A DNA stretch of 18,426 bases from CAXSEA01 sp964235675 (GTDB taxonomy: Bacteria > Armatimonadota > Armatimonadia > Armatimonadales > Capsulimonadaceae), in assembly GCA_964235675.1 (NCBI GenBank), contig CAXSEA010000054.1, positions 1 to 18,426 of the forward strand. Reading direction: 5' to 3'. Numbering within the stretch: the stretch's first letter is position 1; each line of letters opens with the position of its first letter. Under the pieces are notes generated by a model. That model was not told the DNA's origin, did not search any database, and saw only the letters and a program-made list of their open reading frames with translations. The translations under genes were made by a program, and so were the position numbers. Below, piece by piece: positions 1 through 7,632 of the stretch.

Positions 1-93
1 GTGGGTACCATCCCGGCAACAGGGCGGGCCACACCGATGTTGTCGCCGCATCATGCCTGTCAACGAGTGAGCGTGCACGAAGGGTTTGCTGCT

Positions 94-1503
94 ATGCGCA
101 TTGTAATGTTGACCTGGGAGTATCCTCCCAAAATCGTCGGAGGCATTTCGCCGCACGTCTATGGCCTTTCCAGGGCGTTGTTTACGCAGGGTCACGAGGT
201 GCATGTCATTACCGCCGAACATCCCGGCGCGCCCGCCGAGGAGCTGGTGGACGGCGTCCATGTCTACCGCGTCGCCGTGGAAGGCCACACCGACGATTTT
301 ATTCACTGGGTGCATCGACTCAACGATGCGATGTACATTCGCGGCGACCAGCTGATGCAGGAGCTGATCGGTCCCCCGCCAATGCCGCAGCTTACCGTGC
401 CGCCGGGGCAAAGCGCGCCGCAAATCGGCGCACCGCTCGATGTCGCCGCGCATGCAGCCGTATCCGGCACGCCGGATTCCGACGACTCCCTGCTCGCGCA
501 AGACGACACCATTGTCAGTGACGCCGCCGATTCGCCGCTGCTGGCTATCCCCGAAGTGCCCGCCGAATCCTGGCCCAAGCCCGACTACCCTATCGTCCTG
601 CACGCCCACGACTGGCTCTCCTACTTCAGCGCCAACGGTTTGAAGCATAAGTGGCACGTGCCGCTGGTGGCAACGATCCACGCGACCGAATACGGCCGCA
701 ACAACGGCATCAGCGGCCCGACGCAGTCTTATATCAATTCGGCGGAAGTGGATCTTACGCGGGAAGCATGGCGCGTAATTGTCTGCACAGACTTTATGAA
801 GCGCGAATGCGAGTATGCGCTGTATGTGCCGTGGGATAAGATGGACATCGTCGCGAACGGCGTTGATGAGAAGAAGTTCGAGATCGACGCCACGCCGCAG
901 GAGCTTGCCGACTTCCGGCTCAAGTTCGCCGCGCCGGATGAAAAGATCGTTTTTTTCGTCGGACGCATGGTGCGGGAAAAGGGCGTGCAGGTTCTTATCG
1001 AGGCGTTGCCGAAAATACGCTGGGGCTACCATGACACCAAGCTGCTGATCTGCGGCGGCGGATACAAAGAGCATCTGATTAGCTTGGCGCATTACGTCGG
1101 CATGGAGCGACATGTCTACTTCGCCGGTTTCGTCCCGGACGAGGAGCTGCTGAAAATCTACAAGATCGCCGACGTCGCTTGTTTTCCGTCGCTCTACGAG
1201 CCGTTCGGTATAGTCGCGCTGGAAGCGATGGCGGCGCACACCCCGGTCGTCGTCTCCGACGCAGGCGGCCTGCCCGAAGTGGTGCAAGACCAAGTGACCG
1301 GTACGACCACTTACGCCGGGAACGCCAACTCCCTGGCCGACGGAGTCCTGTCCGTGCTGCACGACCCGGTCAAGGCGAAGCGCTTGGCCGACGAGGCGTT
1401 CCGCCGCGTGGAGACAGTGTTCAACTGGAACATCATCGCCGAGCAAACGGCGACAACCTATCAGCGCGTGTGGGACGAGTACGTCGAGAACTTGTCCTGG
1501 TAA
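94..1503 (+). CDS. Glycogen/starch synthase-like GT-B glycosyltransferase
   Basis: 469 residues. It probably transfers glucose or another hexose from a nucleotide sugar to an alpha-glucan or glycan in the cytoplasm. The N-terminus (MRIVMLTWEYPPKIVGGIS) carries the family's K-x-GG nucleotide-sugar loop. HAHDW lies at about 170-174. The C-terminal GT1 domain has VGRMVREKG at about 289-297 and the E-x7-E signature (E369 and E377, in YEPFGIVALEAM), then a GGLPEVV loop. The reading frame is open back to a GTG at position 1, but the ATG at 94 is preferred: it starts exactly at the conserved beta strand and has AGGG at 81-84 with 9-nt spacing. About 70 residues (90-160) between the first strands and HAHDW are Pro/Ala/Asp-rich and look like an insertion. 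It could equally be a GT4 mannosyl- or glucosyltransferase; the family is secure, the acceptor is not. Confidence 0.88.
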   Translation: MRIVMLTWEYPPKIVGGISPHVYGLSRALFTQGHEVHVITAEHPGAPAEELVDGVHVYRVAVEGHTDDFIHWVHRLNDAMYIRGDQLMQELIGPPPMPQLTVPPGQSAPQIGAPLDVAAHAAVSGTPDSDDSLLAQDDTIVSDAADSPLLAIPEVPAESWPKPDYPIVLHAHDWLSYFSANGLKHKWHVPLVATIHATEYGRNNGISGPTQSYINSAEVDLTREAWRVIVCTDFMKRECEYALYVPWDKMDIVANGVDEKKFEIDATPQELADFRLKFAAPDEKIVFFVGRMVREKGVQVLIEALPKIRWGYHDTKLLICGGGYKEHLISLAHYVGMERHVYFAGFVPDEELLKIYKIADVACFPSLYEPFGIVALEAMAAHTPVVVSDAGGLPEVVQDQVTGTTTYAGNANSLADGVLSVLHDPVKAKRLADEAFRRVETVFNWNIIAEQTATTYQRVWDEYVENLSW

Positions 1504-1537
1504 TCGCCCAGCCGCATCATATAAAGTTGATGGCGAC

Positions 1538-1585
1538 AAAATATCCGGCTCTGCTTCAATCGAATGGAGCAGAGCCGGATATTTT
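1538..1585. terminator. Bidirectional rho-independent terminator
   Basis: An 18-bp perfect inverted repeat (1538-1555 with 1568-1585) and a 12-nt loop. The plus strand ends in a T run (1581-1586), and the left arm begins with an A run that gives a T run on the minus strand. It lies between the convergent glycosyltransferase and pilin genes, so it can end both transcripts. Confidence 0.85.
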
Positions 1586-1614
1586 TAGATAGAACCGAGT
1601 CGAACCAGCTTAAC

Positions 1615-2034
1615 CTATGTCAGTGAATGCGGGTAGTTGACGCCGTTCACAAGGTTTGGCCCAAGGCTGCAAGTCGGGTTTTGCACCTGATTGCCGGTGG
1701 TATAGGTTCCGCCCGCCGGGCATTGCGGCATAGCGCGGATATAGGTGGGGATCAGCCCAACGCTGTCGGATGTGGATGCCCCGCCGGGAGCGATCGTCTC
1801 GCTTGTAATCGTTTGAGTTTTCTTGTCCATAATCCACTGCTGCTTGGCGGAATCAAGCTGCTTCAGATTGGCGACGCAGGCGCGGGCGCGGCTGGACTCG
1901 CGGGCCTGGATAAAGTTCGGAATAGCGATGGCGAGCAGGATGCCGATGATCAAGACGACGATCATGATCTCAACGAGCGTAAAGCCGGAGCGGTTCAAGC
2001 GTTGCCTGCGAGCGCCAAACATACTTGCATCCAT
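1615..2034 (-). CDS. Type IV pilin/pseudopilin-like protein (copy A)
   Basis: 139 residues. A short positively charged leader (GARRQRLNRSG) is followed by FTLVEIMIVVLIIGILLAI, the class III prepilin signal. A prepilin peptidase would cut after Gly17, leaving N-methyl-Phe and Glu+5 for assembly of a pilus or type II secretion pseudopilus. The remainder is a small globular domain with Cys residues (RACVAN, CPAGG, CSLG), ending YPHSLT. The ATG at 2034 has an AGGAAAA ribosome site on the minus strand (2041-2047), about 9 nt upstream; an in-frame ATG at 2022 is the alternative. It is paralogous to the next upstream gene, from which a hairpin separates it, and the two may share a transcript. Whether it is a major pilin or a minor pseudopilin cannot be told; no assembly ATPase or platform gene is present here. 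Confidence 0.9.
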   Translation of the reverse strand: MDASMFGARRQRLNRSGFTLVEIMIVVLIIGILLAIAIPNFIQARESSRARACVANLKQLDSAKQQWIMDKKTQTITSETIAPGGASTSDSVGLIPTYIRAMPQCPAGGTYTTGNQVQNPTCSLGPNLVNGVNYPHSLT

Positions 2035-2085
2035 ATCAGATTTTCCTGGCCTAAAAATTAGGCATCTAAACTATTTAGTTGTAAT

Positions 2086-2118
2086 TTCAGCCCTGCGACA
2101 ACTTGTCGCAGGGCTGAA
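2086..2118. terminator. Perfect hairpin between the two pilin genes
   Basis: A 15-bp perfect stem (2086-2100 with 2104-2118) and a 3-nt loop. There is no good T run on either side, so it may be an attenuating or RNA-stabilising hairpin at the 3' end of pilin copy B rather than a strong intrinsic terminator. Its position between two co-directional pilin genes would suit unequal expression. Confidence 0.55.
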
Positions 2119-2153
2119 GATCAGGTTGACCAATTCTGGCTTACCCTAATATC

Positions 2154-2564
2154 TTAGGTGAGGGAGTGCGGGTAGTTGACACCGTTCACGGCGTTGGCGC
2201 CAAGGCTGCAGCTCGGGTTGGTGTTCTGATCACCGGTGGTATAGGTACCGCCGGCGGGGCAGGACGGCACGGCGCGGATGTAGGTAGGGATCAAGCCGAC
2301 CGAGTCGGAAGTCGCGGACGTTCCAGGAGCGATGGTTTCGGACGTGATCGTTTGAGCTTTCTTGTCCATGAGCCACTGCTGCTTGGCGGAGTCAAGCTGC
2401 TTCAGGTTGGCGACGCAGGCGCGGGCGCGGCTGGACTCGCGGGCCTGGATAAAGTTCGGAATAGCGATGGCAAGCAGGATGCCGATGATCAAGACGACGA
2501 TCATGATCTCAACGAGCGTAAAGCCTGCCAGCTTGCTGCGGAGCATGTTGCGGTTCAACTTCAT
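2154..2564 (-). CDS. Type IV pilin/pseudopilin-like protein (copy B)
   Basis: 136 residues. The leader is MKLNRNMLRSKLAG, then FTLVEIMIVVLIIGILLAI with the prepilin peptidase site after Gly14 and Glu at +5. From the FTLVE segment through LDSAKQQW it matches copy A almost residue for residue; the C-terminal part is similar but divergent (QTITSETIAPG, TYIRAVPSCPAGGTYTTG, NGVNYPHSLT). The ATG has AAGGA on the minus strand (2576-2580), 11 nt upstream. As the first gene of the pair on the minus strand it is probably the leading cistron, with its promoter inside the 2565-2750 gap, where I could not pick a convincing one. It is likely an exported fibre subunit in the envelope. Confidence 0.9.
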   Translation of the reverse strand: MKLNRNMLRSKLAGFTLVEIMIVVLIIGILLAIAIPNFIQARESSRARACVANLKQLDSAKQQWLMDKKAQTITSETIAPGTSATSDSVGLIPTYIRAVPSCPAGGTYTTGDQNTNPSCSLGANAVNGVNYPHSLT

Positions 2565-2882
2565 GTTGGTAAATATCCTTTATGGGTTCATCAACAGTGC
2601 TACGAGTTTTGCTCACGGCATACTGTCTACACCCCGAGTATCGGAACTTCCAACGATTCTCATTAGTCCAGCTCCATAATTCTTTTGTTCTATCTCCCCC
2701 TCGTTTCCATTAATGGGCTGGGGGAGGTCTGCATCTCACGGTTTTGCATCTGCTTGCCCTTACACTTAAGCGTTCCTGACCTTTCATAGAAGCTATTTCA
2801 AAAGTCGGAAGTAGCTTTTGAAACAGCTTCTAGCCTTTTCGTTTCCATAGAAGGCAAGCAGAGCGACCTCTTCTACCCTCCC
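2565..2882. other. Gene-free interval with nested inverted repeats
   Basis: No credible coding sequence. The part next to pilin copy B (2565-2750) should hold its promoter and leader, but no strong -35/-10 pair stands out. The part next to the phosphoesterase (2749-2862) holds nested inverted repeats, described separately. Confidence 0.6.
2749..2862. repeat. Nested inverted repeats, possible terminator or structured RNA
   Basis: Inner arms 2788-2804 and 2815-2831 pair over 17 bp with a single mismatch and a 10-nt loop. Outer arms TCTGCTTGCC (2749-2758) and GGCAAGCAGA (2853-2862) are perfectly complementary over 10 bp. CATAGAAG also occurs as a direct repeat (2785 and 2846). The inner hairpin lies about 50 nt past the phosphoesterase stop on the minus strand and may act as its terminator, although no T run follows. 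Confidence 0.5.
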
Positions 2883-3758
2883 TCAAACGGTGCGCCGCAG
2901 AGTAATTGTAGTGATTTCAGGACGGCAGAGAAAACGCAAGGCAAGGCCGCTGATGCCGATTCCCCGCGTGACATACAGCTGAGTGCGTCCAGGATCGCCA
3001 CCGATGACGCGCCCCAGCTTTTTGCCGGTATACAGGCCATGGCTCATCCCGCGCCCAAGTCTGGAATGCGTGTATGGCGCGCCGACAATCGGCAGCTTGA
3101 TCTGCCCGCCGTGCGTGTGGCCGCTCAACACGAGGTCCACGCCGAGCGAGCAGGCGACGCCGATGCTGTCCGGCGAATGCATCAGCATGATTTGGAACTC
3201 AGTGCCGGGAATGCCGTCCACCGCCGATGCCACATCATCGTGAAAGCTGGCGGGATCGTCTACGCCGGCGATAGCAATCGTCTCGCCGCCGCGCTGCACG
3301 CGCGTGTTGCGGTTGAGCAGCACGGTTACGCCGTTTGCCTCTAAATGACGAGCAAACTGATGCGGCACCACCCCATTCTTGTGCTCGGAATTGCCGAACA
3401 CGGCGAACACGCCGTCACGGGCGCGGAGAGCGCCGCCGAACTCGGACGCGAACGCCTCCATCCCGCGCGGCGTGTAAATAAAATCGCCGTCCAGGGCAAT
3501 CAAATCAGGCGTGGGAAGCGCGCCGATCATGTCAAGCACCAGCCGCTCGCGCCGCTCGATGCCCTGGCTATGAAAATCCGAAAGTAGGAGAACGGTGTAG
3601 CCGTCGAACGATGTTGGAAGGCGCTCGCTCCAAAGGGTCACTTCCACATGCTGGATCGCGTAAGGCTCGATCAACGCGGCGTAGGCCAGCAGCGCTCCAG
3701 AAATCGACGCGCCCCCAATCAGCGCGCTCGCCACTGTTTTGGATGACGACCCAGGCAT
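2883..3758 (-). CDS. Membrane-anchored calcineurin-like metallophosphoesterase
   Basis: 291 residues. Residues 9-33 form a hydrophobic N-terminal segment, a likely signal anchor, as in the YkuE/YaeI group. Metal-site motifs occur in order: SDFH (D61, H63), GDF (D92), GN (N123), MLMHSPD (H194) and SGHTHGGQ (H214, H216). These are all the ligands of a dinuclear metal centre that hydrolyses phosphoester or pyrophosphate bonds. The catalytic block usually reads GNH(D/E); here it is GNSEHK, an unusual spacing. Its ATG begins one base after the stop codon of the upstream methyltransferase (TAGgATG), so translation is probably coupled. Homologues act on lipid-linked or nucleotide phosphates at the membrane; with a polyprenyl-type glycosyltransferase two genes upstream, a lipid-linked substrate is a reasonable guess only. 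Confidence 0.87.
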   Translation of the reverse strand: MPGSSSKTVASALIGGASISGALLAYAALIEPYAIQHVEVTLWSERLPTSFDGYTVLLLSDFHSQGIERRERLVLDMIGALPTPDLIALDGDFIYTPRGMEAFASEFGGALRARDGVFAVFGNSEHKNGVVPHQFARHLEANGVTVLLNRNTRVQRGGETIAIAGVDDPASFHDDVASAVDGIPGTEFQIMLMHSPDSIGVACSLGVDLVLSGHTHGGQIKLPIVGAPYTHSRLGRGMSHGLYTGKKLGRVIGGDPGRTQLYVTRGIGISGLALRFLCRPEITTITLRRTV

Positions 3759-3759
3759 C

Positions 3760-4599
3760 CTAGTCGCTTGTCCTGGGCAATTGCGGCTTTGTCGCCACGG
3801 CCACCACGGTCACTCCGAACGGCAGGCAAGTGCGGCGCACCAGCATCGTTTCCGCTTTTTGCAAGCCGATCAGCGCCCGGTTAATCGGCTGCGCGAACGA
3901 AACCAAATCCGCCTGCGGAGCGTCGGCGCTGGGAAGTTCTCCTGCCGCGCCCTGGTGCAAGGAATTGCCGCCGTTTCGTGCCTGAGCCTGCCCGCGCAAC
4001 CGCCCAAGCGCGCGGTTCACGGTCCGGTAAGCCCAGATGGCCGGAAACAGCGCCGATACCGTATAGGAAAGCTTGTCGATGCCGAATCCGGCTTGCGCGA
4101 TGACGCTCCGGAAGTTGTGCGCCGTGTAGCGCCGGTAGTGGTGCAAAGCGACGTCATGCTCGCTCCAAAGCGACCGATACGCCGGTACCGTAGCCAGCAG
4201 CGCTCCCCCAGGACGCAGCACCCGCGCGATTTCGCGGAGCGCCGCGCCGTCGTCGTCGATATGCTCGATCACGTCCATGGCGGTCACCACGTCGAAGCTT
4301 CCGCTTTGAAACGGCATGCGGCGAATGTCCGCGCGGGTCAGTTTATAGCGCTTGTCGTTATCCGCACCGCGCTGGGCGCAGTAGTTCAATGCTTCCGGAG
4401 AATAATCGGCGCCGACAACGTCGCCGTAGGGCGCAAGTACGTCGAGCATCGCGCCGGTGCCGCACCCGATATCGAGAATGCGCAGCGGCAAGGGCAGCTT
4501 GAGGTCGGTGAGCAGTCCGGCAATGAGGTCGCGGCGAGCGACAAACCACCAGTATTCATCCTCAAGCTCGTGCATGCGAGCGTACTCTTCGAGTTGCAT
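3760..4599 (-). CDS. Class I SAM-dependent methyltransferase
   Basis: 279 residues from the ATG at 4599. Rossmann-fold motif I is ILDIGCGTG (about 41-49), the acidic residue after strand 2 is in GADYS (about 64-67), and motif IV/V is FDVVTAMDVIEHIDDD (about 102-117), followed by LREIARVLRPGGALL. The N-terminal EYARMHELEDEYWWFVARR is typical of methyltransferases in glycan and lipid clusters. The frame extends to a TTG at 4647 (295 residues), but neither start has a clear ribosome site and the family normally begins near the ATG. It is followed immediately by the phosphoesterase and preceded by a GT2 glycosyltransferase, suggesting one operon that modifies a lipid-linked or envelope glycan. 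The substrate is not predictable. Confidence 0.87.
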   Translation of the reverse strand: MQLEEYARMHELEDEYWWFVARRDLIAGLLTDLKLPLPLRILDIGCGTGAMLDVLAPYGDVVGADYSPEALNYCAQRGADNDKRYKLTRADIRRMPFQSGSFDVVTAMDVIEHIDDDGAALREIARVLRPGGALLATVPAYRSLWSEHDVALHHYRRYTAHNFRSVIAQAGFGIDKLSYTVSALFPAIWAYRTVNRALGRLRGQAQARNGGNSLHQGAAGELPSADAPQADLVSFAQPINRALIGLQKAETMLVRRTCLPFGVTVVAVATKPQLPRTSD

Positions 4600-4694
4600 G
4601 GATCGGAATAAGCGACTTTGCGGCAGGGCAATACGGTTCAGCCGCAATCAATCGGGGAGGGGAACAGAAAATGCAGTATACCGCAAGGCCAGCA

Positions 4695-5471
4695 CTAACG
4701 AGCGGGCGGGGCGGCGATGCCCGGCGGCGCGGCGGGGATCGCTACGCTGCGGTGCATGCCGCGAATCCGGAGCAAGTCCAGCACCATCCGGCTGCCGTCG
4801 CGGAGCATGCTGACTTTCGACCCCGATTTATGCGACCACCGAATCGGCGCTTCCGCGATTTTATAGCCTAATCGGCTGGCGAGAAACAGCGCCTCGGCGT
4901 CGAAGGCGAAGCCGTCCAGGCGGCAGCGAGAAAAGACGTCCTCGGCGGAGCGTCGCGAAAATATTTTGAACCCGCACTGAGTATCATGGATGCCCGGTAC
5001 GGCAAGCATCTGCACGACCGTGTTGAAGCTGCGTCCGAGCAGCTCGCGGTACCAGGGCTGATGCACGATCAGATTCGATTCGCGCAGCGGGCGCGATCCG
5101 ATGCCGATATCGGCGACCACCTGGCCGCTGTCACCGTGCATGGCCGCGAACACGACTTCAAACTCTTCCGGCGGCGTGGCGAGGTCGGCGTCGCAAAACA
5201 ATCGCCAATCGCCCGACGCTTCCAGCATGCCGTGACGCACCGCGTAGCCCTTGCCGCGGTTGCCGCCGTATCCGAGAAGCCGTACCTGGGGCTGCTCCCC
5301 GCCGAACGACCGCACGATCTCGGCAGTCGCGTCAACGCTTCCGTCGTCCACGACCAGCACTTCGTACCGTCCGGCATACTCGGGCAAGCCGTCGAAGTAA
5401 GCCAGCGTGGTTGCCAGCGTGCTTGCCAGCCGTTCCTCTTCGTTATAGGCGGGTATAATCACCGAAAGCAA
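4695..5471 (-). CDS. GT2 glycosyltransferase, dolichyl-phosphate glucosyl/mannosyltransferase type
   Basis: 258 residues. The GT-A fold carries LSVIIPAYNEEERL at the start, VVDDGSVDATAE (DDGS 42-45), NRGKGYAVRHGM (71-82), the metal-binding DADLATP (94-100), and TQCGFKIFSR (164-173), diagnostic of the Alg5/DPM1-like group that transfers a hexose from a nucleotide sugar to a polyprenyl phosphate. No C-terminal membrane domain is present; the tail is Ala/Pro-rich. The start is a TTG at 5471: an in-frame stop lies 15 nt upstream and no ATG is available before the first strand, yet no Shine-Dalgarno is visible. GTG at codon 4 is the alternative. It is the first gene of the likely GT2-methyltransferase-phosphoesterase unit and is divergent from proline dehydrogenase across about 120 bp. 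Confidence 0.88.
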   Translation of the reverse strand: MLSVIIPAYNEEERLASTLATTLAYFDGLPEYAGRYEVLVVDDGSVDATAEIVRSFGGEQPQVRLLGYGGNRGKGYAVRHGMLEASGDWRLFCDADLATPPEEFEVVFAAMHGDSGQVVADIGIGSRPLRESNLIVHQPWYRELLGRSFNTVVQMLAVPGIHDTQCGFKIFSRRSAEDVFSRCRLDGFAFDAEALFLASRLGYKIAEAPIRWSHKSGSKVSMLRDGSRMVLDLLRIRGMHRSVAIPAAPPGIAAPPAR

Positions 5472-5593
5472 AATAGTTAGAAATTATGGGGCGCGCCGCT
5501 CGCCGCTGTCAATGGCGGTCGATGCGCCGCTCTACGCGCTCTGCCCTTTAGCCGCCGTTGAGCGCGCTGTTTCGTTAGGAAGGCAAGCCCAAA

Positions 5594-6511
5594 ATGAGCA
5601 CCCGCTCCGTCATACTTTCCCTCGCCGACAGCTCCGTCGCGCGGACGCTGATACAAAAGCAAGGCACTCGCGCTCCGTTCGTGCGCCGCTTCGTCGCCGG
5701 GGACCAGCTCAGCGAAGCCCTCCAAGCCGTGCGCGAGCTGCACGACGCGAGCCTTCTGAGCGCGCTGGATTATCTCGGCGAGGATCTGGTCGCCCCCAAC
5801 GATATCGACGACGCCGTCCAGCAATACAGCGACGCTATCAAGGCCTTGTCGACGTTCTTCCCTGAAGCTTACGTTTCGGTGAAGCTGACCGCAATCGGAC
5901 TGCTTGCCGGTAAAGCGCTTGCCATGGAAAACCTGCGTCGGCTTCTCGCCTTTGCGCGGGAGCGAGGCAACCTCTTTGTCCGCGTGGATATGGAAGGCTC
6001 CGCCCACACGCAAACCACTCTGGACATCGTCACGGAGCTGCGCCCGGAGTTTCCCAATTTAGGAACGGTGGTGCAATCGTATCTGCGCCGCACCGACGAG
6101 GATATTCGCCTACTGAACCAGCTCGGCATTCCCATGCGACTTGTCAAGGGAGCTTATTCCGAGCCGCCCACCGTGGCGTTCGGCTCCAAGGTGGAAGTGG
6201 ACCGAAAATACCGCGAGCAGGCGAACTTCTTGATCGAAAGCGCGGTCAAGCATTCCATCGCGACCCACGACCCCGCCATGATCGACTCCGTAAAGCGCCA
6301 TGCCCAGGCTAATCGGATCACGCCAGATAAGTTCGAGTTCGAGATGCTGCTGGGCATCCGCCGAGACCTTCAGCAGCAGCTTCGCGCCGAAGGCTACACG
6401 GTCCGGGTCTATATTCCCTACGGCGACAAATGGTATCCTTATTTCACCCGCAGGCTTGCCGAGCGCCCAGCCAACATCGGCTTCCTCGTCCGTAACCTCG
6501 CCCGCAAATAG
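5594..6511 (+). CDS. Proline dehydrogenase (FAD-dependent)
   Basis: 305 residues, the length of stand-alone PRODH enzymes. It oxidises L-proline to pyrroline-5-carboxylate and passes electrons via FAD to the quinone pool. The (beta-alpha)8 barrel motifs occur in order: VSVKLTAIG (94-102), RVDMEGS (130-136), VVQSYLRRT (159-167), RLVKGAYSEP (182-191), ATHD (223-226), FEMLLGIR (249-256) and the substrate-binding end VRVYIPYGDKWYPYFTRRL (270-288), which contains the YxxRR proline-carboxylate site. AGGAAGG (5577-5583) lies 10 nt before the ATG. No P5C dehydrogenase gene is adjacent, so the second catabolic step must be encoded elsewhere. It is convergent with the RseB-like gene, their 3' ends 22 bp apart. 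Confidence 0.95.
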   Translation: MSTRSVILSLADSSVARTLIQKQGTRAPFVRRFVAGDQLSEALQAVRELHDASLLSALDYLGEDLVAPNDIDDAVQQYSDAIKALSTFFPEAYVSVKLTAIGLLAGKALAMENLRRLLAFARERGNLFVRVDMEGSAHTQTTLDIVTELRPEFPNLGTVVQSYLRRTDEDIRLLNQLGIPMRLVKGAYSEPPTVAFGSKVEVDRKYREQANFLIESAVKHSIATHDPAMIDSVKRHAQANRITPDKFEFEMLLGIRRDLQQQLRAEGYTVRVYIPYGDKWYPYFTRRLAERPANIGFLVRNLARK

Positions 6512-6551
6512 CGGGCACTGAACTCGATGCGTGCTAGCGCATCGAGTTCAG
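6501..6551. terminator. Two tandem hairpins at the convergent 3' ends
   Basis: A first small hairpin, CCCGC (6501-6505) with GCGGG (6511-6515), has the stop codon of proline dehydrogenase at its loop (6509-6511). A second perfect 14-bp hairpin (6518-6531 with 6538-6551) has the stop codon of the minus-strand gene (6534-6536) in its 6-nt loop. No T run follows on either strand. Together they probably define the 3' ends of both transcripts. Confidence 0.6.
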
Positions 6552-7607
6552 CACGTTCAGCAAGTCCCCATTGCTGGACGATCCAATCGCTACAAGCTCG
6601 ATAGACGGCCTGCGAACGATCACCGTCCCGGCGCGGGGGCTCGTTGCGCCGTAGTTTGCCGCGCGGCTTGGCTTGACCACACGCTCGAACAATGACAGCG
6701 TGCTCCAGTTGCTTTTGTAGCGCAGCGTCACGCCCTGGTTGCCTGCCGCGGCATAGTGAAAGATTGACGCCGATTCAAAGGTGTAGCCCGCCGGGACCAT
6801 ACTGGGGGCGAGTACATGGAACCCGGCTTCGGCATCGGTCGGCAAACGGTTCAGCTGAACCGGCGGCTGCTGCGTCACCGTAGTCGTTCCCGGAACGGCA
6901 ACCAAGGGGTCGAACGTTCCCGCCGCGAAGCTTGGCGCGTAATCGATCTGCGTAAAGTAGGAAACCGACCGCAACCCTCCTTGCGCGTCGTAAAGCTCCG
7001 TGCGCAGTTGCGCGCCGGTCGCCGTATCGATCCATAGCCTTGCGGTGGGCCTCGGCGGCGACGAGGTCGCGGAAATGACGATCACTTCCGCCGCGCGTCC
7101 GGCAACAGTATCCACGCCGGTCACGCTTGCCTGCGCCTGTCCATTGCGGATGGCGCGGAGCGCTGGACCGATCAACGCTCCGATGTGCCTGGGGCGGGGC
7201 ATGCCGACGACCAGCAGATGCCGCCTCGGAATACTGTGCCAGTAGCCGTCGGGGCGGGACACGACCACTTCGCCGACGAGCCGGTTCGGCGCATGGTACT
7301 CGCAGCGGTACCCGCGCGAGGTGTCGAACGAGATAGTCTGCTCCGACTGCTCCGGCGGTCGCCCCTGCTCGGAGTAGAGAATTGTTACCTGTTCGCCGCT
7401 GAGAATGAGCGCCCGCTCCGCGCGCCTGATGCGGCGCAGTAATGCCGGCGTTTTATGATCCACGGCTCCGTCAAGCGGAACGGCGGATTCCGCTTGAGTA
7501 GTTGCCGCTGAAGGCAAGTTTTGCGCGGCAACTCGCTGCATGCCGAGCGGCAAAGCGAGCAAAAGTGTCGCGCAGGCAACCACCAAACGGCGTATGCCGA
7601 CGCGCAT
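6534..7607 (-). CDS. Exported RseB/LolA-like sigma-factor regulatory protein
   Basis: 357 residues. The signal peptide MRVGIRRLVVACATLLLAL ends near RVAAQN, so the protein acts outside the membrane. After a short linker, residues from about 55 (LLRRIRRAERALILSGEQVT) begin a beta-rich region resembling the LolA/RseB fold, and the C-terminal part (AGFHVLAPSMVPAGYTFESA) resembles the MucB/RseB C-terminal or DUF4367 type domain. The ATG at 7607 is chosen because it starts the signal peptide; an in-frame GTG at 7661 would overlap the anti-sigma gene by 29 nt and give a poor N-region. It is the third gene of an ECF sigma/anti-sigma unit, where RseB-type proteins bind the periplasmic part of the anti-sigma factor and restrain its proteolysis. 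The family call rests on context plus weak sequence resemblance. Confidence 0.72.
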   Translation of the reverse strand: MRVGIRRLVVACATLLLALPLGMQRVAAQNLPSAATTQAESAVPLDGAVDHKTPALLRRIRRAERALILSGEQVTILYSEQGRPPEQSEQTISFDTSRGYRCEYHAPNRLVGEVVVSRPDGYWHSIPRRHLLVVGMPRPRHIGALIGPALRAIRNGQAQASVTGVDTVAGRAAEVIVISATSSPPRPTARLWIDTATGAQLRTELYDAQGGLRSVSYFTQIDYAPSFAAGTFDPLVAVPGTTTVTQQPPVQLNRLPTDAEAGFHVLAPSMVPAGYTFESASIFHYAAAGNQGVTLRYKSNWSTLSLFERVVKPSRAANYGATSPRAGTVIVRRPSIELVAIGSSSNGDLLNVLNSMR

Positions 7608-7632
7608 TTTCTTGGCGCTGGAAAATCTGCGG

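Noticed and set aside
1841..2525. Pilin repeats as a CRISPR or mobile-element signature
   Set aside because: The repeats are coding sequence of paralogous genes; there are no spacers, short direct repeats, transposase or target-site duplication.
1627..2666. Plus-strand open frames of 144 and 166 residues over the pilin genes
   Set aside because: They mirror the two pilin paralogues, so their mutual similarity only reflects the duplicated antisense DNA.
3739..4611. 290-residue open frame on the plus strand
   Set aside because: It is antisense to the methyltransferase and phosphoesterase, which carry clear family motifs; the composition is typical of a shadow frame in GC-rich DNA.
2883..5471. 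Possible new glycolipid biosynthesis cluster
   Set aside because: Only three generic enzymes are present, and such GT2/methyltransferase combinations are common; nothing in the window fixes a pathway.
5477..6013. 178-residue open frame on the minus strand
   Set aside because: Antisense to the well-supported proline dehydrogenase, without any motif of its own.
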